Shown: positions 33,510-45,219 of the stretch, piece by piece
Numbering within the stretch: the first letter of the stretch is position 1
Layout of the letters: each line of letters opens with the position of its first letter
Assembly: GCA_050084985.1 (NCBI GenBank)
Contig: JBITNC010000001.1
Coordinates: 23,250,001-23,314,000, forward strand
Source of the DNA: Nageia nagi
Taxonomy: Eukaryota; Pinophyta
DNA length: 64,000 nucleotides
Direction: 5' to 3'
The notes under the pieces: model-generated
The model's database searches: none
What the model saw: the letters and a program-made list of their open reading frames with translations, nothing else
Told to the model about the DNA's origin: nothing
Program-made: the position numbers and the translations under genes

Positions 33510-36500
33510 ATGGTAGAAGAAGGGAGGCTGAAGGTGGAAAGATTTAATGGGCAAGGATTTCAATTTTGGAAAATGCAAATGGAAGACTACCTCTACCAAA
33601 AGGATCTCTACCAACCTCTAGAAGATAAGAGTAAGAAACCGGCTACTATGAGTGATGGAGATTGGAACTTGTTGGATAGAAAAGCCTTGGGGGCTATTAG
33701 ACTTTGTTTAAGTTCTAGTGTAGCTTTCAATATTTCCGGTGAAAAAACTACTAAAGGAGTAATGGATAAACTTGCAAAAATGTATGAAAAACCATCCACC
33801 TCAAACAAAGTATACTTAATGAAGAAATTGTTTAACATGAAAATGAATGAAGGTAGTTCAGTTCAAGACCATGTTAATGAATTCAACACAATCACAAATT
33901 AGTTAACTTCAGTTAAGATAGAATTTGAAGATGAAGTAAGAGCTTTATTAATTCTATGTTCACTTTTGGATAGTTGGAATAGCTTTGTTATGGTTGTTAG
34001 TAATTCTTCTTCTAATGCGGTTTTGGTCTTTGATGAAGTTGTTGGAACAATTCTAAGTGAGGACATGAGGAGAAAGTCCACAGGAGAAAGTTCCAATGCT
34101 GCTCTCATAGTAGAGACAAGAGGAAGATCAAGGGAAAGAAGGAGAAACAAGTCAAGAAGCAAATCACAAGGAAGGTCAAAATCAAAAGGTAACACTAAAT
34201 TGGAATGTTGGCATTGTGGTAAAAAGGGTCACATTAAGAAAGATTGTTGGAATAGGAAATGAAAAGAAAGTGATAGTAGTAATAATAATAATGAAAGCAC
34301 AAGTAACCAAGAGGCAAATATTATTGGTGAATTAATTCAAGATGCTTTAATCATGTCTCATGAAAAGAATGTTGATTATTGGGTTCTTGATTCGGGTGCT
34401 TCATTTCATGCTACTCCACATAAGAACTATTTCTCAAATTACACAAAAGGTGACTTTGGTCAAGTATTATTAGGTAATGCACACCCATGCAAGATTGTTG
34501 GTATTGGCAATATAACAATGAAATTACCTAATGGAACACAATGGACTCTTAATGATGCTAGACATATTCTAGACCTTAAAAGAAATCTTATATCAACAAG
34601 TAAATTGGATAAGGAGGGTTATGTGATGACATTTGGGGATGGTAGTTGGAAAGTAACTAAAGGTTCAATGGTATTTGCAAAGGGAAATTTGGTGGGGTCT
34701 CTTTATTTGCTCACAAATGTCTTTGATTATTCATTGAATCTTGTTTCAATAGGCAATGATGCATCACTATGGCATAATAGGCTTGGACATATGAGTGAGA
34801 AAGGCATGAAAATGTTACACTCTAATGGTTCACTCCCTAATCTAAAAGAGGTTGATTTAGGATTCTGTGAAGATTAGAAGAGTCAAAAATTAGAGCTTGT
34901 TCATACGGATGTGTGGGGTCCTGCACAGGTTTGCGCACTTGGGGGCTCATCTTATTTTGTCACTTTTATTGATGATTGTAGTAGAAATACATGGGTATAC
35001 TGTATTAAAAAGAAATCTGATGTGTTTGAAACATTTAAGAGGTGGAAGGCATTGGTTGAGAATGAAACTAATTCTAAGTTGAAATGTCTTAAGTTCGATA
35101 ATGGTGGGGAATTTTGCAACAATGAGTTTGATTCATTTTGTTCACACAATGGCATTAGAAGGATTAAGGTAGTTCCTAGAACTCCACAGGAAAATGGGGT
35201 TGCTGAAAGAATGAATAGGACTATCTTGGAAAGGGCTAGAAGTATGAGGATACATGTTGGGTTTCCTTTGAATCTTTGGGCTGATGCTATTGACACTGCT
35301 ATTTACTTGATTAACAAGGGTCCATCTATGGCTTTAGATGGAGGTATTCCAAAGGAGATATGGACAGGTAAAAAGGTGAATTACTCATTCTTAAGAGTCT
35401 TTGGTTGTGAGGCTTTTGCACATATTGATAAAGAGGATAGAAATAAACTTGATGCAAAATCACAAAAATGCTATCTTGTTGGATATGGTGTTAATGATTT
35501 GGGATATAGGTTATGGGATGTTGATAACCATAAAATCATTAGAAGTAGAGATGTTGTATTCAATGAGAAAAGCATGTATAAAGATAGATTGCAAAAGGTT
35601 GAGGAACCCAAGTTTGTATCTCTAGAAGATGTTGATCAATATAAGGGTCCTGTTAATAATAATGTTCAAGCACCTCCACCACAAACACCTCAAACTTTGT
35701 CACTAAGAAGGTCCTCAAGGACTAGAAAACCTCCTGAATGATATTCTCCTACTCTTTATCATGTTCTTTATACTGATGGTGGTGAACCTAAATGTTTTGA
35801 TGAAGCTATGCAGGGTGGTACACATATTAAGTGGGAGCATGCTATGAAGGAGGAGATGGACTCCTTACTTAAGAATCAGACTTGGAGTTTGGTTGAGCTT
35901 CCAGAGGGTAAGAAGGCACTTACTAACAAATGGGTGTACAAGATAAAGGAAGAGGGAGATGGGCGACAAAGGTACAAGGCAAGACTTGTGGTAAAGGGTT
36001 TTGCTCAGAAAAAAGGTATAGATTATGATGAGATCTTTTCTCCAGTTGTTAAAATGACCTCGATTAGAGCAATATTGAGTCTTGTTGCTACTGAAAACTT
36101 GTTTCTTGAACAATTGGATGTAAAGATAGCTTTCCTTCATGGGGATTTGGAGGAGGATATTTATATGCATCAACCCGAAGGTTTTGAGGTCAAAGGTAAA
36201 GAAGGGTATGTATGTAAATTGAAAAAGAGCTTGTACGGTTTGAAGCAAGCACCTAGGCAATGGTATCACAAGTTTGACACTTTCATGTTAACAAATAAAT
36301 TTGTAAGATGTCAATCGGATCATTGTGTATATGTAAAGAAGACAACAAATGGCAACTATGTAATCTTGCTTTTGTATGTAGATGATATGTTGGTAGCAGG
36401 ATCTAGTATGCAAAATAATATTGATCTTAAGAAAAAGTTGGCTAATACTTTTGAAATGAAGGATTTGGGTGAAGCTAAACAAATTCTTGGAATGAAAATA

Positions 36501-37337
36501 ACAAGATATAAACAAAACCACTTGCTTAGACTAAGTCAAGAAGATTATATTGATAAGGTTCTTAAAAGGTTCAATATGAAAGATGCAAAATCTGTAACTA
36601 CACCATTGGCAAAGCATTTTAAACTCACCAAACATTTAAGTCCTAAGATAGATAAGGAAAAGGAGTACATGACTAAGGTTCCCTATGCTTCGACGGTTGG
36701 GAGTTTAATGTATGCAATGGTATGTACTAGACTAGATATAGCACAAGTAGTGGGAGTGGTTAGTAGATTCATGAACAATCTAGGAAAAGGGCATTGGGAA
36801 GTAGTTAAATGGATCCTTAGGTATTTAAGGGGTACTTCTCATTACTCTTTATGTTTTGGTGGATCTAACTCTTGTTTGCAAGGTTATGTTGACTCTGACA
36901 TGGCAGGTGATATAGATGGTGGGAGAAGCACTACAGGATATGTGTTTACCATTGGAGGTACAGTGGTTAGTTGGATTTCTAAGCTCCAATAGGTTGTGAC
37001 TCTCTCCACTACTGAGGCAGAGTACATTGCAATTATGGAAGGTAGCAAAGAATTGATTTGGTTGAAGAGGTTGATGGAGGAACTGGGAAAGGTGTAGGAG
37101 GATGCGAAGCTATGGAGCGATAGCCAGAGTGCTATCCATCTTGCAAAGAACTTAACATTCCATTCAAGAACTAAACATATCAAATTGAGGTACCACTTCA
37201 TCAAGACAGCATTGGAGGATGGTTCAGCCAGTTTGGGAAAGATTCACACATCTCAAAATCCTGCAGACATGTTCACTAAAGTTGTTACGAAGGAGAAGTT
37301 GGGCTCTTGCTCAACTTGGATTGGTCTTAAGGAGTAA
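33510..37337 (+). pseudogene. Tork gag-pol polyprotein with six in-frame stops
   Basis: A single frame of 1275 codons runs from ATG 33510 to TAA 37335-37337 with no frameshift. It is broken by stops at 33900, 34260, 34875, 35739, 36990 and 37095. Gag: 'VERFNGQGFQFWKMQMED' and zinc knuckle CWHCGKKGHIKKDC (about 34205-34248). Protease: LDSGASFHATP with DSG intact. Integrase: WHNRLGHM, TFIDDCSR, KFDNGGEF and PQENGVAERMNRT (DDE residues present), but the second zinc-finger Cys region after FCED is deleted. RT: WVYKIKEEGDG, LLYVDDMLVAG intact. RNase H: STTEAEY, DSQSAIHL and HTSQNPADMFTK. Several stops sit where Gln (CAG) or Arg (CGA) is expected. Usual Tork length is about 1300 codons. Confidence 0.96.
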
Positions 37338-37386
37338 AGGCCAAGATGAGAAGCTTTCGACCCTTGTTGTAGAGAAGGAAGTCTCC

Positions 37387-37397
37387 AAGTGGGAGAT
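37387..37397 (+). promoter_or_regulatory. Polypurine tract (Tork)
   Basis: 'aagtgggagat' directly before the 3' LTR; 'caagtgggagattgttg' is the classic plant Copia junction. It primes plus-strand DNA synthesis. Confidence 0.88.
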
Positions 37398-38022
37398 TGT
37401 TGAAAATGGAGACTACAGCCAGCTGGCCAACCGGCTAGACCCTATCAAAATCGGCCAACCAGCCAGCCAGCCGACCAAAATAGAGAGCGTTTCTTTTCTT
37501 GTTTGACACCAAATTTTAGTTGCCAAGAAGCCATGACACTTGGATATGAGTTACTGAAGGGTTGGGGGTAACCTCATGACCTTCCAAATCTAGCTTGGGT
37601 TTAAGTTGGGTTTGTTTGTATTTATAAATAAGAGGCTTGAGTTGAGGCATACAGATTGAAGTTTGTAAGTAGTTTTAGCAGCAGTTGTGAGTTGCTTGTA
37701 ATTGTAGTTTGGTAGCTTATGTAGATAGCCTGAGAGAGAGAGATTGTAGTGAGGATTTATTGTAGCTCCAAAGTGAAGGTTGGAGCAAGGTTGTGCTGCT
37801 GGTTTGTTGCTTGGAGGACTTGGAAGAATGTTATGCAAAAGGGTTGAAAGCTTCTCTGTGGATGTAGCCTACATTGGGTGAACCACGTTATCTCTTGTGT
37901 CTCTCATTGTGTGATTGATGTTCATAGTTGTTTGATTTTAGTATGCTTGAATGTTGTTTTTTTGCCAAGGAGTAGGAGAATTATTGATGCTCTTATTTAT
38001 ATGAAATTATTGAATCCTAACA
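37398..38022 (+). repeat. Tork 3' LTR
   Basis: 625 bp, no length change against the 5' LTR. The roughly 25 differences are mostly transitions, densest in the CCAG/GGCCA-rich first 90 bases. Confidence 0.95.
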
Positions 38023-38027
38023 ATAAG

Positions 38028-38622
38028 CTTAAGTAGAAGCCTTAGCACTAGACTTGTTTTCTATAAAGGGCGAGGGGCTATGCCTATAAAGGGGGAGGGG
38101 TTATGCATGATCAAATATATGACATGATATGATGTAATCCTGAATCCTTGATAGGTGGAAATATTTATGTATAATTCTTTATTGATATTTCTTAACACCA
38201 ACTATCATCTCTAGATTTTGTTATACTCTAAGCTCTGCATTCCTACAATCTTTCATCCCTTCACAACCATATTATATGCATCAAAGGTGGGATGATGACA
38301 TCAAATGAAAGGGTGAGGCATTCTAGAATGGTAACTAGGTATTATTGTTGGGTTTGTTGTGCTATCGATAAGTTGAATCCAAATTGGTGGCTCTGTATTT
38401 TGGAGGAGCTCATTATTCATCCTCTTTCAATCAAATTTTTCCTTCGTTCATCATCATAGGTAAAGTACAAGTTTGTATCTTTCATAAATCTAGTTTTGAT
38501 AGGTCAAGATCAATTGGGTCATTTTCATCTTTCATGTCATCAATTTTCTATTATTTCATATTTAATTGTTGAATTTAATTATTTTGTAGATAACCCTAAT
38601 AATTATTATTTTGGTTATAACA
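38028..38622 (+). repeat. Element A 5' LTR, part 2
   Basis: Continues from 'cttaag' after the Tork TSD and matches 59986-60560, ending 'ggttataaca'. It contains a 22-bp duplication (38061-38082 and 38083-38105, 'ctataaaggg' starts both) absent from the 3' LTR, which explains 745 versus 728 bp. A candidate primer site 'ttggtgaacttgac' follows from 38624; the tRNA is not identified. Confidence 0.9.
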
Positions 38623-38728
38623 ATTGGTGAACTTGACTTCTTTTTTATATGTTATGTTATCCTTCACTAGTTGCATAGAAATCTTAGGATTTTGGATAAG
38701 ACTAATCTTAATTTCAAATTTTATAGAA

Positions 38729-40830
38729 ATGGACATACCTATTTCTACATATCATGAAAATCTTGAATATCCTATTATACAAACAAAGACTAGGGCATGT
38801 GATAATTTTGCTAACACACCTAGAAGACAAAGTGAAAGCATTTGGAGATTGCATTTGCATGATGAATATGATAGTTCTCTAGAAGATTGTAGCTACTCAT
38901 CTTAGAAAGAAGGAGAAAGTAATCAAGAAGAACTTGATGAGATCCTGTACAATACCTTAGAGGTACTCACTAAAATTTTGTCTATTCCATAAGGTTAAAA
39001 ATTGTTAGTTGCAAAAGAATGTCTTCCTTTCCTTGTTCAAACTTTTCAATAAGTTGATACTAAATTCAAACATCTCCTAGGTTCTACCCTAGATTATGAT
39101 CCTGAATATACCAAATAGAGGTAAATAATCCAACAAACCAAATAGGATATTACCTTAACCCCTTATCAATAGGATTACAAGTACTTCAAACCTTCTCAAG
39201 TTCCTCTATTACAGTTTCCCATCTCTAATGTTGTTCATGAACCCCAAATTCTAAACCAAACCCTTGGTACCTCACATAACCTTAGCAACATCACTAGACC
39301 TAGCGTTGTCGCTATTTTACCTAAATAGAATCATAATTAGTCTTTTCTTGATCCCAGGTTTTTCATTCCATAGGTACCTCTCAACTATGACAAAGAATTT
39401 GAAGATAAAATTGATCAAGAAGACCTAGTTGATATCTCAAAAGATGAAGAGCCTTAAAGGCCACCCATACTTGAATCTTAGATGGAAGAACCTAATCCAA
39501 CAATAGCATTTGGCATGAAATAAATACCAAGTTAGTTAGATACAGAATTCAATATCCTAAAGAGAGAACTAAAGTTTTTCAAGCTTAACCTAGAATATAA
39601 AGTTGCTCTACTTGAATATCAAATGGAGTTGGTCAACAAATTGGTAAGAACTTTAGAGTAAGAAAAAGTTCATTATTTTAGTTTATTTACAAGTTTAGCA
39701 AAGGAAAAGCACACAAATACTGGTGTACCACTACCACATGCACCTTTAAATGATGCACTAAAGAACTACTTCAATTAAAGTAATAGAAGAATTCCATCAT
39801 GGCCTACATCAACATGTTTGCACATGCAGTTTAAGAGGTACTAAGAACCCCTTTCACCATAACATTGAAGGTATGATAAATAGGTAACATTTACTATGTA
39901 ATTGATGGTCATTCTAATCCTAGAATACATTTACAATGGTATCACTTAGATGTTATTTCATTTAAAAATGATGATTATTTGTTGGCTAATTTATTTCTCT
40001 TAGCTTAAAATCAAGATCGTTCATGTGGTTTACTAATCTACCTAATGAAATCATTACATATTTTGATGATTTTGTAAAAGCTTTCTTGGTTCGATATAAT
40101 TTGTTCATAACACAAGAACCATCACCTTTGGACATGTATAACCTAAAATAGAAAATAAGGTCAACTTGTTAATGACTTCATTGTTGAGTGATCAAAAATA
40201 ACCAACAATATCCAAATCCCTACCCAAAAAAAAGAATCATATTCTTTTTCAAGCCTTGTTACCATCTTGTAGATGTGACTTTTCATATTTCTAGAATTAC
40301 CCATATGATAAACTAATAGATGAAATAATTAGTAAAGAGGCCCTTAAAAAAGCCTTCAATGAACCCTTAGCCCACATGAAGCCAACTTCAATCTAAACCC
40401 ATGCTTCTCATAACAAACTTAAAAAGACCAATCACCATGAGCCTGAAGTTAAAATGATAGCTCATGTCATCCATGATGACATAAAAGATTGGCAACCTAT
40501 GAAGTCACATAGATAGTATACCAAGTTCCATGAGAATATTAGTGAGGTCTTGGATGCCTTAGTAGCTATGAACTTAGTCTGTTATCCATCAATGAAATAT
40601 CCCCCTTGTATTAAACCTTAGGGCTATCAAGCACACCTCTTTTGTAATTTCCTTAAGAGAGTCAGTCATGCTACAAGGGAGTATTGTCATCTTAGAAACA
40701 TAATCCAAGACTTACATGATAAAGGAAAATTTAAATTTTACCATGACATTTTGGATGAGATTTTGTAGTAGCACAAGTTTAAACCAATACAAGATAGCTT
40801 GGTACATCCCCAAAATAAAATATTAAATAT
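38729..40830 (+). pseudogene. Tat-type Gag (element A)
   Basis: Starts MDIPISTYHENLEYP 107 bases after the LTR and is open to 38905 (RACDNFANTPRRQSESIW). It continues with stops through 'PYQ*DYKYFKPSQVP', then a helical core in shifting frames. It ends in 'CNFLKRVSHATREYCHLRN' and IIQDLHDKGK (about 40640-40730). This is the Tat-type closing motif CxxHxxxGHxTxxCxxLRxxIQDLxDKG with the His and Gly spoiled. It is the only sense-strand protein of element A. No protease follows. Confidence 0.72.
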
Positions 40831-42113
40831 ATTCAACAATCAATTTCCATAATTCAAGAAGGTGGAACTGATGATGATGGTTAAAAAGTTGTAGACCAAC
40901 ACTATGAGTATAACTTAACCACAACCATAAAATCAAGCTCAACAATCATTGGTTCTAGGTATGGTCCTTGATGTTGATGGTGTTTGGGCTTATTTTGTAA
41001 ATTATTTTATCATATTTTCTATTTGTATATTTCATTTTCATTGTTTGATCCAAATTTTGTATTATTTCATTTTAATTTGAGTATTTTCCTATTCTAATAA
41101 CTGAGCGATGGTGCTAAAACCAAACATCATTGCTCCATTCATAGTCCTATTTTATCAAAATTTTAATATGATGTTTTTGATGTATGTATTTTATCATAAA
41201 AATGTGTATGTGTTTGGTTTATTTTCATGCTTTATAGCAAATGATTAACAAATTTGATGAATTAGATACTAGTCTGTAAGTGTTATTTTCCCTTTCCATT
41301 CATCAAAATTTTAGGCCTCTTTTTCCATTAATTAGGCTATTTCCTAAGCATGTATTTTCCTTTTTCCTTAATATTTGATCCTTATCCAAGCATTGCCATT
41401 GTATTCTAGTCCTACTACTCTACTAGGCTTAAAACGTCATGACTAATTCTAATTTTCTTCATTTCTATATGTTTTTGCTTGCTAAATCATCATGTATATA
41501 AATTATTTGTCAAAAAAGTTATCTTTTTATCTTTATTTAGTGAAATGATGTAAATTAAATTTTTGCGTATTTATTTTGCTTAAAAGTGAAGTGTTTTTAT
41601 CCAAAATTAAATCTAGTTCTACAAACTTTAAAAGTAAAATAAGAATTTCATCATACATATAACCAAATATATATAATAAAAAAGGTCTTTTTTTATAGAT
41701 AACCATAATATATCCAAAATAGTTCCATAAAAACATAAGGAATTGATATATAAAACTACTTCCCCTCATGGCAACTTTGACCTACAAATGGATCTTGGAT
41801 CCTACTTCCTAGACCTAGACCTAGAGTCGACTAGTAGATATAGTTTCCAAAGTTATCTAAATTAAAAGAACTAGTTTTCCTTCAGTTGTGATAAGTATTG
41901 AAGCCTCTTTAGCTCCTAGTGCTACATCACATATGGAAGATTTGGTAGGGTCACTATCTATCTCTATAGGAAACCTATATAGTCATCTCAAGCCTTTAGC
42001 TATAACTATAGGATCGCCACCTACGCTTGTAGCACCACCACTAGTCTCTAACCATGTGTCAAAAAAAGTTCATTATCAATTTTTCTCTTTAAAAATAGGT
42101 AATAACCAAATCC
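40831..42113 (+). other. Element A spacer between gag and PMD
   Basis: About 1.3 kb without RT, RNase H or integrase text, where an autonomous Tat element would have some 4-5 kb of pol. It begins with Gag-end text and continues as T-rich sequence like the 3' spacer of Tat-1. A frame at 41888-42124 has no known motif; the minus-strand frame at 41533-41769 is low-complexity. Confidence 0.55.
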
Positions 42114-43480
42114 CTAGATTCTAGGTATACCTAAGGTATCCATCGGGGAGCTATAACTCTCAATAAGGATTATGCATATGGATTTGTTGATCCGAGTAGG
42201 TGGTGGAACATCACCCACATCCATGGGCTCCTCTCCCACCATATCTATCTCCTCCTGCCTACCTCCTCTTTCCCTCTCCCTCATCACCCTTCTCATCCTA
42301 TAGGCCCAATAGAATGGGCCTCACCATGTCCCACCATCGTTGGTACTCTAGAGTATGTTGATGAAAAGGCATGGGCACCTTGGGGGCATGTTCCTCTAGT
42401 GTGACCCACTCCACATTGAAATAGCCATAACCCCTAGTGGAATCACTCAATAGTGATAGTACCTGACCATAGTCGATTACATCCTTTGCACAGGTAGGTC
42501 TTGCATCATGCTAAACCACCTTAGAACCTAGTTCAACTGATAAAACTCAATCACCTATCTATGACCTTGGATATGGCATGGAAATTCATGCTCCATGATA
42601 ACTCCTTGTCCAACTCCTCCCATACTACCATGTCAAAATAAGGATCCCAAACCAAATCATCCTCATCTAATAGGTCCAATAATTTCTATATTTCTTGAAT
42701 CCTCATTTCACACCTACCCATTATGTAGTCTACCATCGAAACCAATGGGGCATGTCCTCCCATATCACCGTGGGAAGATAGTGCGACCCATACTAATACG
42801 CTTATATGCTTAGGCCTGTAAAATGAATGAGTAGTCGATAATCTTATCTCCCTTCTTCATATAAATAAAACTATGAAGATCATTATATACATGGCCAATA
42901 TGTAGGGTGCCCATGCGTACCTCTCTCTGTAAAGGCATATACCTCTCACTATGGGAATGAACCTAATATGGAAGTACTCATGGTTCTTATCACTACACAA
43001 GATCATATTGATAAAAATAGCTACATACAACTTGAAGTACCTAGTAAAGTTAATATCCTCTGGGGGCATGTAAATTGTATCATGAAAGGGCACACCATTC
43101 ATTTGCTACTATAGTGTTTAACCCCTATCAACTAATAGCACTGGTCCTCCATCTTAGCCATAGTTAGAGTAGCTCTTTAAATTAGTGTACCCTTCATGGG
43201 TAACCACAAAATGTGATGGATGTCAGTTAGGGTAATCATCATCTCATCTATCAATAAGTGGAATGTGTTGGTGTCATCACACCAATGCTCTATGAGGGTA
43301 GTCAGAAAGTACTTATCACATGGGATATGCATGATTCCTCTCAAATGACTAAGTTCAAATGTCTCTAGTTATCCTCTCTCTTAGGAATCAGCACAAAGTC
43401 TACGATCACATCCATAGTCGGACTCCATGGCTCTCATGTCATCAAGTATACATGATCTTGCATCTAGGTCAAACATCAAA
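42114..43480 (-). pseudogene. Antisense ORF with plant mobile domain (element A)
   Basis: On the minus strand, opposite to gag. Reads HLRGIMHIPCDKYFLTTLIE then EHWCDDTNTFHLLIDEMM (about 43345-43250), VTLxDIHHILWLPMKG-type text, 'MPPEDINFTRYFKLYVAI', a WAPYILA block (about 42915) and HVYNDLHSFIYMKKGDK then 'DYSFILQA*AYKRISMGR' (to about 42785). Then come LVWDPYFDMVVWEEL and SGTITIE (about 42455). The pattern FHL...EM..TL.DI...L.LP..G followed by a Trp/aromatic-rich helical part is the PMD signature. Several shifts and stops; better preserved than the Tat-1 copy. Start and end are approximate. Confidence 0.75.
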
Positions 43481-44064
43481 CGTATCAGTAACATGAAATA
43501 TATCAATAATGTGAATTATCAAAACTTAAAAAATTAAAACTTAAGATATGTTACTTTTTGCATTGATTTTCAAATTTAATGATGTATTTTTCAATAATTG
43601 TAAATGTAAATGTGTCCAATAAACCTTTATAATTGTTATTTTGCTATTTTTCTTAAAAGCTCATCCAATAACGATGCTAGGATCCTAGCAAAATCACCCC
43701 ATTTCAACCTTTGATTCCTAAACATTTTAATATCCATCAACTTTAACCTAGTTTTTATGGTAAAAACATATTTTATTTCTTTCCATGCATGTAAAAACTT
43801 AACCCTTCATTTTTACCCCTTATATTTCAATTTTTTTCTAAATTTAGCAAAAACTTGATCAATTTGAAAAAGTAAACCATCAAAAATCTTCTAAAGGATG
43901 CATAGACCAAGAATATGAGAAACATTTTGGTACCTTATGTCCCTCATGTGAACAATGAACAACTAAATATTAATGACCTTGTTGTGAAGTAATCCGATGA
44001 GCCATATCAATAATGAACATAACCACCAAGCTAATAGTGCATTCTAATCTCTTCAAAAGTCGAG

Positions 44065-44553
44065 TGTTACTCTTAATGTAATTCACTTAATATTTAAGGA
44101 TATCCCTAGATACCTTAAGTATTTAGTGAATATGATAATGTAACTGGTTATACACTCCATCTCATGAGCATGCCCCTTGGGTAAAACGGTGATGCATGTC
44201 ATGACTTTGTATAATGGTTAATAAAATGATCCAAAGGAAAATTTTGGTCTATAAATATAGGGCCCTCTCCTTGAGATTATAACTTGAGAAGCATGAAAAT
44301 GCTAATCTTGTAGACTTATAGAAATGCTCTTGTAGGAGTTTTGTAAGATAATTCTTGTAGAAGAATTCTTGAGAATTTGTAGGAGAGCTCACTTGTGAGA
44401 AATAATAGAAAAGATGATTCGAGTGGATGCACTCCCATGATGGAGTAACCACTATATATGGTGTTCTCATTGTGCATCTAATTGTGTTTCTTGTATTGAA
44501 GATTTATAGAATCCTTCAAGGTTATTTGGTTATGGAATCCTTCAATTTCATTA
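44065..44553 (+). repeat. Element B 5' LTR
   Basis: 489 bp; aligns with 57573-58076 (shared 'tcatgagcatgccccttggg', 'ttttggtctataaata'). It has a deletion of about 25 bases near its start compared with the 3' copy. Confidence 0.88.
44249..44258 (+). promoter_or_regulatory. TATA box of element B 5' LTR
   Basis: 'ctataaatat' followed by 'gggccctctcc'; same position as 57783-57791 in the 3' LTR. Confidence 0.6.
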
Positions 44554-44555
44554 TG

Positions 44556-44568
44556 TGGTATCAAAGCC
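44556..44568 (+). promoter_or_regulatory. Primer binding site, initiator-Met tRNA (B)
   Basis: 'tggtatcaaagcc' two bases after the LTR; one change from TGGTATCAGAGCC. Confidence 0.85.
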
Positions 44569-44664
44569 TTTCTTGGAGGATTTTCCCTACTCTTTTATCT
44601 TGTGAGATAAAACCTTCCAAAGGTATAACCTCCTCTCCTTACTTCATTCTCTTTGGAGTTATTT

Positions 44665-44840
44665 CAATAATACTAACATTTTTTTTGTTACATGTTAGTT
44701 GCAGATTTTTAAAAGTAACAATATATTGTTGTTATGCAAATTGTTTATTTATTATACTAACATTTTTCATGTTAGTTGCAAATTTTTTGAGTAAAATTTA
44801 CTTTAATAAATAACAATGATGTATTGTTATAGTTTAAAAT
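44665..44840 (+). repeat. Two diverged repeats with ctaacat...atgttag inverted words (B leader)
   Basis: 'actaacattttt ... catgttagttgca' occurs near 44670-44702 and again near 44756-44780, each followed by 'aaatttt' and 'acaatatattg' or 'acaatgatgtattg'. The flanking CTAACAT/ATGTTAG words can pair. Similar words occur on the opposite strand in the leader of C (about 56790-56880), as expected for one family. Confidence 0.6.
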
Positions 44841-45219
44841 TTAGCAATGATATATTGATTACTATGTGTAGTAGCATAAATTTACAATCTTTACAATTTT
44901 TTTTATAAAATTTGCAATTTTTTATTTTTACATTTTATATATAATATAGTATATCACATTACATTATTATACAAAATAATAAGGAAAAATATTTTATTGG
45001 ACAACCCATCCTTTGTGGTCAATATGCAATTAATATTGAGGAGTTTAAAACTCCTCTAGATTTAGCACTTGTGAGCTTCATAAATGCTATCTTATTATCA
45101 TATTATAAATCTTTAGAATGCGACCTCCCAACAAGAGGAATATATAGATTTCAGTCTAATAATTGATAGAAAGTTCTTCCTCATACAAAAATATAAATGA
45201 ACGAGAGCCTATAGTTTAA

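Larger units (their letters stand above)
32808..38022 (+). mobile_element. Tork-like Ty1/Copia element, complete but dead
   Basis: LTRs of 625 bp each (32808-33432 and 37398-38022) start TGTTGAAAATGG and end CCTAACA, with TSD ATAAG on both sides (32803-32807 and 38023-38027). It has an initiator-Met tRNA primer site, one gag-pol frame in Copia order (gag, protease, integrase, RT, RNase H) and a polypurine tract. By hand count the LTRs differ at about 25 of 625 sites (4%). It is among the younger, best preserved elements here. Total length is 5215 bp. Confidence 0.96.

Noticed and set aside
35865-36269. Minus-strand 134-codon frame inside Tork
   Set aside because: Lies opposite the intact RT frame with YVDD; a shadow.
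44427-44813. Plus-strand 128-codon frame over the end of the B LTR
   Set aside because: Spans LTR, primer site and leader; hydrophobic by composition and without homology.
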